DNA from: an uncultured Lachnobacterium sp.
GTDB lineage: Bacteria > Bacillota > Clostridia > Lachnospirales > Lachnospiraceae
Length of the DNA: 6,909 nt
Assembly (NCBI GenBank): GCA_900548765.1
Contig: URLU01000118.1
Span: 1-6,909, forward strand
Direction of reading: 5' to 3'
The first letter of the stretch is position 1, and every line of letters begins with the position of its first letter. Positions 1 through 4,792 of this stretch are shown here, piece by piece. The notes beneath the pieces were generated by a model, which was not told the origin of the DNA, did no database searches, and was given only the letters and a program-made list of their open reading frames with translations. The translations under genes were made by a program, and so were the position numbers.

Positions 1-183
1 TGCCGGCAGCAGTATGCCATGATTGTGCAGGGCTGTCCTTACCCTCTCCTTCGCCTCCTTTACCTCAGCTGACAGGTTGCCCACCATGTCAAAAACCGGC
101 ATGCCTGCGCTGATATCCACTTCAATTGCTATGCTTTTGGACGTAATGCCTTCCAGCACAGCAGTCCTAATTGTACTGTACAT
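1..183 (-). CDS. yifB: YifB/ComM-family Mg-chelatase-like AAA+ ATPase, N-terminal fragment
   Basis: Only the first 61 codons are present; the gene continues past the left edge. The translation begins MYSTIRTAVLEGI and contains VEVDISAGMPVFDMVG followed by EVKEAKERVRTAL. This is the characteristic N-terminal domain (ChlI N-terminal type) of YifB/ComM proteins, which usually reads close to 'VEVDISxGLPxFxIVG...VKESRERVRxA'. The ATPase core with its Walker motifs would lie outside the window. The start at 183 is supported by AGGAG at 189-193, five bases upstream. Family members are cytoplasmic AAA+ proteins; ComM is a helicase acting in branch migration during natural transformation in Gram-negatives, while the role in Clostridia is less clear. 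A terminator hairpin separates it from the sigma gene upstream, so it probably has its own promoter, but I could not identify one convincingly. The family call is confident; the function is inferred. Confidence 0.88.
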   Translation of the reverse strand, partial: MYSTIRTAVLEGITSKSIAIEVDISAGMPVFDMVGNLSAEVKEAKERVRTALHNHGILLPA

Positions 184-188
184 TTTTT

Positions 189-193
189 CTCCT
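189..193 (-). promoter_or_regulatory. Shine-Dalgarno of the yifB-like gene
   Basis: On the minus strand the sequence reads AGGAGAAAAAATG, placing AGGAG five bases before the ATG at 183. It fixes the start of the YifB-like protein. Confidence 0.8.
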
Positions 194-227
194 GTTCTAT
201 CTGGGAAAAATGCATGAATTATGCAAG

Positions 228-268
228 AAAAAAGATAAGTATATGTTACCATAAGACTTATCTTTTTT
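228..268 (-). terminator. AT-rich intrinsic terminator downstream of sigK
   Basis: Perfect 13-base inverted repeat: AAAAAAGATAAGT (228-240) and ACTTATCTTTTTT (256-268), with a 15-base loop. Read on the minus strand, it starts 14 bases after the sigma-factor stop codon and its descending arm ends in a run of six T's, as expected for a Rho-independent terminator. The stem has few G:C pairs, so termination may be only partial. The structure is symmetric, with A- and T-runs inside the arms, so it could also work in the other direction, but no plus-strand gene feeds into it here. Confidence 0.7.
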
Positions 269-281
269 CACCATAAAATTT

Positions 282-902
282 TTAAATTAATAGTTTTTTT
301 AATTTCTCCAGAGCCTTTTTTTCTATTCTGGATACATATGAACGTGATATACCAAGGGATTTGGCGATTTCCTTCTGGGTATATGCCTTAGTGTCATTTA
401 GTCCATATCTGAGCCTTATTATAAGCAGTTCTCTCTCTGACAGGGTATTCTCAATTCCATCTGATACTTTTTTCAACTGAGCTTTTTTAATTATTTTATC
501 TATGACATCCTCGTCTTCCACGTCCAGGACATCCATCAGATGAATTTGATTGCCCTCTTTATCTACTCCGATTGGTTCATACAAAGACACATCTCCCTTT
601 GTCTTTTTTCTTCCTCTGAAATACATGAGTATCTCATTATCAATACACCGGATTGCATAAGTGGCAAATTTATTGCCAAAATCAGGGTTAAAAGTAGAGG
701 CAGCCTTTATCAGCCCAATTGTGCCTATTGACAGCAGTTCGTCCCTGTCCTCCTCCGAAACCGAATACTTCTTTATAACATGAGCCACAAGTCTCATATT
801 GTGTAAAATCAGTGTTTCCCTGGCAGCCTCATCATTATCCTTAAGTTTCGCTAAGACCTTGCTTTCCTCCTCAAGCGTTAATGGTGACATAAATGTGTTC
901 AT
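282..902 (-). CDS. sigK: RNA polymerase sporulation sigma factor, SigK family
   Basis: A 206-residue sigma-70 family protein. Region 2 spans about residues 33-97 (LRLVAHV-like helix, then DELLSIGTIGLIKA and FATYAIRCIDNEILMYFR, the -10 recognition and core-binding helices). The linker KTKGDVSLYEPIGVDKEGNQ (101-120) resembles SigK ('KKDVSLHDPIGxDKEGNEI') more than SigE ('FDEPLNIDWDGNEL'). Region 4 ends with the helix-turn-helix YTQKEIAKSLGISRSYVSRI (174-193) that reads the -35 element. In spore-formers SigK drives late mother-cell genes (coat and cortex). The gene is intact, with no skin-type interruption. I chose ATG 902 (MNTFMSPLT) because family alignment begins here; ATG 890 is the alternative, and neither has a Shine-Dalgarno. 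The frame stays open to a GTG at 995, which would add a hydrophobic segment but would overlap the divergent gene. The family is confident; whether this organism sporulates cannot be judged. Confidence 0.88.
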   Translation of the reverse strand: MNTFMSPLTLEEESKVLAKLKDNDEAARETLILHNMRLVAHVIKKYSVSEEDRDELLSIGTIGLIKAASTFNPDFGNKFATYAIRCIDNEILMYFRGRKKTKGDVSLYEPIGVDKEGNQIHLMDVLDVEDEDVIDKIIKKAQLKKVSDGIENTLSERELLIIRLRYGLNDTKAYTQKEIAKSLGISRSYVSRIEKKALEKLKKLLI

Positions 903-906
903 TTTA

Positions 907-915
907 TATTTTATG
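907..915 (-). promoter_or_regulatory. sigK: Candidate -10 element of sigK (TAAAAT / CATAnnnTA)
   Basis: The minus strand reads CATAAAATA at 915-907. It contains TAAAAT (913-908), five of six matches to the vegetative -10, and also fits the CATAnnnTA core reported for SigE/SigK-type promoters. It ends only a few bases before the ATG at 902, so a transcript from it would start at or near the start codon. No good vegetative -35 is visible; an AC at 933-932 sits 14-16 bases upstream, a poor fit to SigK spacing. In such AT-rich DNA this could be chance. Confidence 0.25.
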
Positions 916-954
916 CTGCTATATTTTTTTCGTGCTTTTCCCTCTGAAATTAGA

Positions 955-960
955 TATACT
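955..960 (+). promoter_or_regulatory. Candidate -10 element (TATACT) for a leaderless pseudouridine synthase mRNA
   Basis: TATACT occupies exactly -12 to -7 relative to the A of the ATG at 967. No Shine-Dalgarno lies between it and the start codon. This is the geometry expected of a leaderless transcript. The corresponding -35 region (about 932-937, GTGCTT) is poor, so the call rests on the -10 and its spacing. Confidence 0.4.
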
Positions 961-966
961 ATTTTT

Positions 967-1854
967 ATGAAAAGGCAATTAAGATATACAATCACAGAAA
1001 AAGACAGAGATAATACAATAGAGTTTTTCTTAAAAAATAAAGGCTTCAGCCATCATGTCATGGTTCAGCTTAAAAGGACAGAAAATGGCATAATGCGAAA
1101 CGGCATATGGGCATACACCAATGAACGTCTAAAAGAAGGAGATGTACTTGATTTAAACCTTGTGGAGAACGGGTTGTCCAGCGATATAGAGCCAGTAAAG
1201 CTGGATTTCAGGATTGTCTATGAGGATGAGGACATACTGGTAGTGGACAAGCCTGTTGGCATGCCAATCCACCCATCTATAAACAATCACGATAATACCC
1301 TCGCCAATGCCCTCCTATACTACTTTAGCAGCCGGGGGGAAAGCTTTGTATTCAGGTGTATAAACAGATTAGACCGCGACACCACAGGACTTACCATCAT
1401 TGCCAAGCACTCACTGTCAGCAGGAATTCTGGGTCAGATGGTGGCAGCCCGCCAAATAAAACGCACCTATATGGCAATTGTTGATGGACTTACCGAGGCT
1501 TCCGGCACAATAGACGCCCCCATCGCAAGAAGGGATAACTCCACCATAGAAAGATGTGTGGATTTTGCAAAAGGTGAAAGAGCTGTCACCAATTATAAGC
1601 GGCTGTCCTACAGCAGGGAAAAAGACCTGTCCCTGATTGAACTTAAGCTTGAAACTGGGCGCACCCACCAAATAAGGGTGCATATGAAGCATATCGGCCA
1701 TCCCCTGATTGGTGATTTTCTCTACAATCCGGACTATAAGTATATAGGCAGACAGGCTCTCCACTCAGCAGAGCTTAGCTTTGTTCATCCAATTACACAT
1801 GAAAAAATGCACTTCACAGCCCCTTTACACGGAGACATGAAGTGCATCCTTTAG
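967..1854 (+). CDS. RluA/RluD-family large-subunit pseudouridine synthase
   Basis: A 295-residue cytoplasmic enzyme of normal family length that isomerises uridine to pseudouridine in RNA, most likely 23S rRNA. Residues 1-75 form an S4-like RNA-binding domain (ending KEGDVLDL). The catalytic domain opens with VYEDEDILVVDKPVGMPIHP (85-103). The signature CINRLDRDTTGL (131-142) carries the catalytic Asp at 136 in the RLD triplet; Asn replaces the more usual His before RLD, a common variant. LETGRTHQIRVHMKHIGHPLIGD (228-250) is the second family block. The start at 967 gives the typical MKRQLRYTIT opening; an in-frame ATG at 913 lacks a ribosome site and would reach toward the sigma gene. It is divergent from sigK, and its last 30 bases overlap the convergent DUF5662 gene, whose terminator stem encodes its final residues. 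The exact uridine target (RluD, YjbO or YhcT type) cannot be assigned from sequence alone. Confidence 0.93.
   Translation: MKRQLRYTITEKDRDNTIEFFLKNKGFSHHVMVQLKRTENGIMRNGIWAYTNERLKEGDVLDLNLVENGLSSDIEPVKLDFRIVYEDEDILVVDKPVGMPIHPSINNHDNTLANALLYYFSSRGESFVFRCINRLDRDTTGLTIIAKHSLSAGILGQMVAARQIKRTYMAIVDGLTEASGTIDAPIARRDNSTIERCVDFAKGERAVTNYKRLSYSREKDLSLIELKLETGRTHQIRVHMKHIGHPLIGDFLYNPDYKYIGRQALHSAELSFVHPITHEKMHFTAPLHGDMKCIL
1807..1847 (-). terminator. Intrinsic terminator of the GH13-DUF5662 operon, inside two coding regions
   Basis: Perfect 10-base inverted repeat ATGCACTTCA (1807-1816) and TGAAGTGCAT (1838-1847), with a 21-base loop. On the minus strand the second arm is followed by TTTTTTC, the hallmark of a Rho-independent terminator; G:U and A:U pairs could lengthen the stem. 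On the plus strand the flank is CCTTTA, so it should not terminate the pseudouridine synthase transcript efficiently. The DUF5662 stop codon (1825-1827) lies within the loop, and the whole hairpin lies inside the pseudouridine synthase coding sequence. Confidence 0.75.
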
Positions 1855-2436
1855 CTTATCCAGAGGTTCCTTCTCGTAAGGGACCTTTCCCTTTAACACC
1901 TGATTTCTGATATATGAATAGGTTTCTTTTTCTCCCTTTATAGCAAGCATTTCCAGCAGATATGATATCATAGCCTCTGTGTCCTTGTGTATCATATAGT
2001 GGTCGATACTCTTGTTGTAATACTCAAGGGCACTCCTGTCCGTGTACTTATCATTCTGATAGTTTTTGGAGGCTGATACCCTGTCCACAAACATCTCGCA
2101 GACGTACTTAATTGGCATTTTCATGCCTGCCATGCCTGAATGGTCTTTATTATCACCATCAGATGATGGAATAGCATAGTCAATCCAGTATTCCAGATGG
2201 TGCTTATTCCTTCCCTTGTGGTGGAGCCAGGCAGAGGAATAGCCCCTGTCCATCCTCTCTGCATTATTCGGACTCATATAGCCCTGATAATACCTGCATC
2301 CCACCAGAAACTCTGTAGGACTATACTTTGACAAATCATGGAGCAGTCCCTGCTTGTATAATCCTATTTTAAAACAGCCTGCCAGCACAAGATTTTTGTG
2401 TCTGGTTATAGTGCAAAAATGTTTCCATGCCTTCAT
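1825..2436 (-). CDS. DUF5662 family protein, function unknown
   Basis: A 203-residue soluble, mainly helical protein that I recognise as DUF5662. Conserved blocks are GLLHDLSKYSPTEF (30-43), YYQGYMSPNNAERMDRGYS (49-67), AWLHHKGRNKHHLEYW (69-84) and CEMFVDRVSASKNY (113-126). The clustered histidines and acids (H33-D34, H72-H73, H79-H80, E114, D118) suggest a metal-binding helical site recalling HD-domain hydrolases; this is inference, as no function is established. There is no signal peptide or membrane segment. It starts one base after the stop codon of the GH13-like gene (TAA-G-ATG), with a weak AGG eight bases upstream, so the two are almost certainly co-transcribed and translationally coupled. 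Its last codons form one arm of the operon terminator, and its end overlaps the convergent pseudouridine synthase gene by 30 bases. Confidence 0.85.
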   Translation of the reverse strand: MKAWKHFCTITRHKNLVLAGCFKIGLYKQGLLHDLSKYSPTEFLVGCRYYQGYMSPNNAERMDRGYSSAWLHHKGRNKHHLEYWIDYAIPSSDGDNKDHSGMAGMKMPIKYVCEMFVDRVSASKNYQNDKYTDRSALEYYNKSIDHYMIHKDTEAMISYLLEMLAIKGEKETYSYIRNQVLKGKVPYEKEPLDKLKDALHVSV

Positions 2437-2437
2437 C

Positions 2438-4312
2438 TTACTTACCTACCAAAATACATATTGCCTGAGGATTCATGGTCAAAAATTCCTGATTGTCATA
2501 TAATAAAGGCTCCTCATAAAATGATTCCTTCTTGTCAGAAGTATCTGCCACAAGATACCATTTCTTTTTCTTTCCAATTCCCGGAAGTGCAAGCTTCTCT
2601 CTGTAGGAATAGAAATTGTAGCCTATATAGACATATTCCTCCTTCTTCTTTACAGGAGAATAATCCCCTGCATACATAAGCCCAACGCACTGCTTGTTAA
2701 GCCCGCTGCCTGTTATCCATGCATTTTCTCCGTGGAAGGACAGGTCCGGGTAGCCATAGGATTTGTAATCACTAAACTTAAAGGGTTCTCCCTGTGATAT
2801 AACAGGATGACTCTTTCTAAACTCTATGAGCTTTGACACAAACTCAAGCTCTTTCTTATGGTTTTTCTCGTTTTTCCAGTCAACCCAGCCCACCATATTG
2901 TCCTGACAATAGGCGTTGTTATTGCCCTTTTGGGAGTTTTTGATTTCGTCTCCTGACCAGAGCAGAGGCACACCCTGAGCAAGAAACATCATCATCAGGG
3001 CATTTTTCCACTTGAGATTACGCACTTCCCTGATGAATTTTCTGCGGCTTGGTCCTTCCTCGCCATAATTATTGCTGTAATTCCACTGGTTTCCGTCAGC
3101 ATTTGCCTCACCATTTGCCTCATTATGCCTGTCGTTATACATAAAAAGGTCTGCCAGAGTGAAACCATTATTGTTTGTTATATAATTAACATAGCCTAAA
3201 TCGCTGCCCTGCTTCCTCTGCTGATCCAAAAAGTCACGCATTGAGCCATTCATGTGGTTTAAGAGCTTTCTTGCAGGATAAAGGTATTCATCCTTGTATA
3301 CAAAAAGTGTCTTATATTTTTTATCATTAGATGCGATATTTTCATCAAAATAATTATAAAAAAGCTTGGTACGGCTTAAAAGAATGTCCTGTACAATGGC
3401 AGTAACCGGCAGATTGTCTCCCAAAAGATGAAATCCATCCACATGATACTCCCTGACCCAGAACCTCAAGGCATCAAGTATCATATTATGATTGGCATCA
3501 TTTGGAAAATACATCTCAAGAATACACTCCATGCCATTTCTGTGCAGCTCCTTTACAAGGCTCTTAAACTCACAGGCTGCCCTGCGGGGCTCATAGGCAT
3601 AGGAAGCCTTGACTGCAAAATAATTGCCGGCTCCATAGCCCCAGTAGTTAATCTTAGAAGGCTCATCATTCTCCTCCTTCGGCAGGATAATATCATCCTT
3701 GTCTGCTTCCCACTTTGCATATTCCGGGGTCTGTCCCTTTACCGGTATATTAATCTCCTCAAATTCATAGACCGGCATAAGCTCAAGAGATGTAATTCCA
3801 AGCTTTTTCAAGTACTTTATCCGGCTTTTTACTGCTTCAAAGGTACCAGCATACTTCCTGTTTGATACGCTCCCCATGGAAAAACCTCTGATATGCAGCT
3901 TATACATAATCATATCCTGTTTGGGAATCTCCGGGGCCACATCATCTGACCAGTCGAAAGCTGCATTCTCCACATAGCCGCTCACATCATAATCATTTTC
4001 CCTGCGGGCAGCGTCATTCCATTTTTCACGTCCTGCTATGGCTTTTGCATATGGATCTACAAGCTTTTGACCATTTATCTCATAATAATAGAGAAAGTTC
4101 CCTGACTTGATTCCACATACCTGTACTGAGCGCAGAGAGCCTAAGCAGAAATTTGCCGGGACATGGATTGTGTCTGTAGTCTGCCCCTTTTCATCTGTAA
4201 TAACAATGCAGCATTTATCCTCTTTTTCACATTCAAAGGTAAAAGTATAGTCATCTCCACTTCTTTCAACCCCCATGCTGGCATAATCGCCTTCTTTTAT
4301 AATATATCTCAT
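2438..4312 (-). CDS. GlgX/isoamylase-type GH13 protein lacking catalytic residues (predicted pseudoenzyme)
   Basis: A 624-residue protein with the architecture of glycogen debranching enzymes: an N-terminal CBM48-like beta domain (about 1-90, ending LVDPYAKAIAG), a GH13 barrel (about 133-500) and a C-terminal beta domain. Framework motifs are clear: MYKLHIRGFS (136-145), LKKLGITSLELMPVYEFEE (168-186), NYWGYGAGNYFA (222-233), GFTLADLFMYNDRHNEANGE (383-402), NYSNNYGEEGPS (411-422) and GNNNAYCQDNMVGWVDW (463-479). The four catalytic regions are altered. Region I is ECILEMYFPND (262-272). Region II is VDGFHLLGD (291-299), with Leu297 replacing the nucleophile Asp. Region III is KLFYNYFD (316-323), with Asn320 replacing the acid/base Glu. 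Region IV is ITNNNGF (378-384), with Asn-Asn replacing His-Asp. Hydrolysis by the normal mechanism is not expected. The intact frame, strong ribosome site and promoter argue against a pseudogene. Glycan binding or regulation of glycogen metabolism is inference. An upstream in-frame ATG (4354) lies in the promoter and is rejected. Confidence 0.87.
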   Translation of the reverse strand: MRYIIKEGDYASMGVERSGDDYTFTFECEKEDKCCIVITDEKGQTTDTIHVPANFCLGSLRSVQVCGIKSGNFLYYYEINGQKLVDPYAKAIAGREKWNDAARRENDYDVSGYVENAAFDWSDDVAPEIPKQDMIMYKLHIRGFSMGSVSNRKYAGTFEAVKSRIKYLKKLGITSLELMPVYEFEEINIPVKGQTPEYAKWEADKDDIILPKEENDEPSKINYWGYGAGNYFAVKASYAYEPRRAACEFKSLVKELHRNGMECILEMYFPNDANHNMILDALRFWVREYHVDGFHLLGDNLPVTAIVQDILLSRTKLFYNYFDENIASNDKKYKTLFVYKDEYLYPARKLLNHMNGSMRDFLDQQRKQGSDLGYVNYITNNNGFTLADLFMYNDRHNEANGEANADGNQWNYSNNYGEEGPSRRKFIREVRNLKWKNALMMMFLAQGVPLLWSGDEIKNSQKGNNNAYCQDNMVGWVDWKNEKNHKKELEFVSKLIEFRKSHPVISQGEPFKFSDYKSYGYPDLSFHGENAWITGSGLNKQCVGLMYAGDYSPVKKKEEYVYIGYNFYSYREKLALPGIGKKKKWYLVADTSDKKESFYEEPLLYDNQEFLTMNPQAICILVGK

Positions 4313-4318
4313 GCTGCA

Positions 4319-4325
4319 CCACCTT
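4319..4325 (-). promoter_or_regulatory. Shine-Dalgarno deciding the start of the GH13-like gene
   Basis: AAGGTGG on the minus strand, six bases before ATG 4312, is a near-consensus ribosome site. The longer in-frame ATG at 4354 has none and overlaps the -10 region, so 4312 is the start. Confidence 0.85.
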
Positions 4326-4345
4326 ATCTGTCTACAATATTTATA

Positions 4346-4374
4346 ATTATACAAGCTTTTAAAGTTTTTGTATA
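4346..4374 (-). promoter_or_regulatory. Vegetative-type promoter of the GH13-DUF5662 operon
   Basis: On the minus strand TATACA (4374-4369, four of six -35 matches) is followed after exactly 17 bases by a perfect TATAAT (4351-4346). Transcription would begin near 4339, leaving a leader of about 27 bases with the ribosome site just inside it. Confidence 0.6.
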
Positions 4375-4401
4375 GAATTATTTCTCTTTATAATATATAA
4401 T
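4368..4401 (+). promoter_or_regulatory. Promoter region of the DUF1292 gene
   Basis: Two overlapping candidate -10 boxes, TATAAT at 4389-4394 and TATAAT at 4396-4401, lie 46-53 bases before the start codon. The best -35 candidate is TTGTAT (4368-4373), 15 bases from the first box, so spacing is not ideal. It almost exactly overlaps the -35 of the divergent GH13 promoter. Confidence 0.45.
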
Positions 4402-4435
4402 ATGTCTATCTGAAAAAATAGAAAACATTATGAAA

Positions 4436-4440
4436 AGAGG
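4436..4440 (+). promoter_or_regulatory. Shine-Dalgarno of the DUF1292 gene
   Basis: AGAGG ends six bases before ATG 4447 and supports that start. Confidence 0.75.
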
Positions 4441-4446
4441 TTATTT

Positions 4447-4764
4447 ATGGCTAAGGATGAAAAGGTAACACCTGTTACAGAGGAAGAAATTGACAATATC
4501 CGTGTGACTCTTGATTTGGATGATGGTTCAGTAGAATGCAGGATACTCACTATCTTTGAAGCTGACAATCAGGACTATATCGCACTTATTCCCTTAGATG
4601 ACAAGGGCAATGAGAACGCTGACGGAGATGTATATCTGTACAGATATTTCGAGGATGAAGAGGGACTTCCATCTATTGAAAATATTGATTCTGAGGAAGA
4701 ATACGAAATCGCTGCAGACAAATTCGATGAAATCCTTGATGACGAAATGTTTGACGAAATGTAA
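4447..4764 (+). CDS. DUF1292 (YrzB-like) family protein
   Basis: A 105-residue, strongly acidic small protein: by count 36 Asp/Glu against 7 Lys/Arg. The core IRVTLDLDDGSVECRILTIF (18-37), then DYIALIPLDD (43-52) and VYLYRYFEDEEG (61-72), matches the DUF1292 pattern of a beta-rich domain (L-x-DG-x(5)-ILxxFE, YIAL-x-P, V-x-LYRY). The C-terminus is an acidic helical tail (DSEEEYEIAADKFDEIL). No catalytic residues or membrane segment are seen. In many Firmicutes the gene (yrzB) sits behind ruvX and yrzL; here it stands alone, divergent from the GH13-like gene, with its own ribosome site and its own strong terminator. The biochemical role of the family is not established. Confidence 0.88.
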   Translation: MAKDEKVTPVTEEEIDNIRVTLDLDDGSVECRILTIFEADNQDYIALIPLDDKGNENADGDVYLYRYFEDEEGLPSIENIDSEEEYEIAADKFDEILDDEMFDEM

Positions 4765-4792
4765 AGGAACCACTATTTTGGTTCCTTTTTTT
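4763..4792 (+). terminator. Strong intrinsic terminator of the DUF1292 gene
   Basis: AAAGGAACCA (4763-4772) pairs with TGGTTCCTTT (4779-4788) across a six-base loop, and T's run from 4786 to 4792. It begins within the DUF1292 stop codon. On the minus strand the helicase stop codon (4775-4773) lies in the loop, and the flank after the stem is ACATTT, so termination from that side would be weaker but is possible. Confidence 0.85.

Noticed and set aside
23..217. Plus-strand open frame of 64 codons
   Set aside because: It lies opposite the clear YifB-type N-terminus on the minus strand, has no ribosome site and resembles no family.
211..225. Imperfect palindrome TGCAT-GAATT-ATGCA before yifB, considered as an operator
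   Set aside because: Five-base arms are common by chance in AT-rich DNA and no adjacent promoter was convincing.
238..243. TATACT on the minus strand as a -10 for yifB
   Set aside because: It lies inside the sigK terminator loop and arm, and the -35 position (AAAAGA) does not fit.
1417..1764. Minus-strand open frame of 115 codons
   Set aside because: Antisense shadow of the pseudouridine synthase, covering its conserved catalytic motifs; no ribosome site or family resemblance.
3578..3592. GC-rich short hairpin (GCCCTGCGGGGC)
   Set aside because: Very short stem within the GH13 coding sequence, with no T-tract; no reason to think it functional.
3428..3865. Plus-strand open frame of 145 codons
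   Set aside because: Antisense to the GH13-like gene, whose recognisable barrel motifs account for this region.
2438..4312. GH13-like gene as a pseudogene
   Set aside because: The frame is uninterrupted over 624 codons, length and non-catalytic motifs are normal, and expression signals are intact.
4313..4354. Fourteen-residue N-terminal extension of the GH13-like protein from ATG 4354
   Set aside because: It would begin upstream of the TATAAT box, lacks a ribosome site, and ATG 4312 has a near-perfect one.
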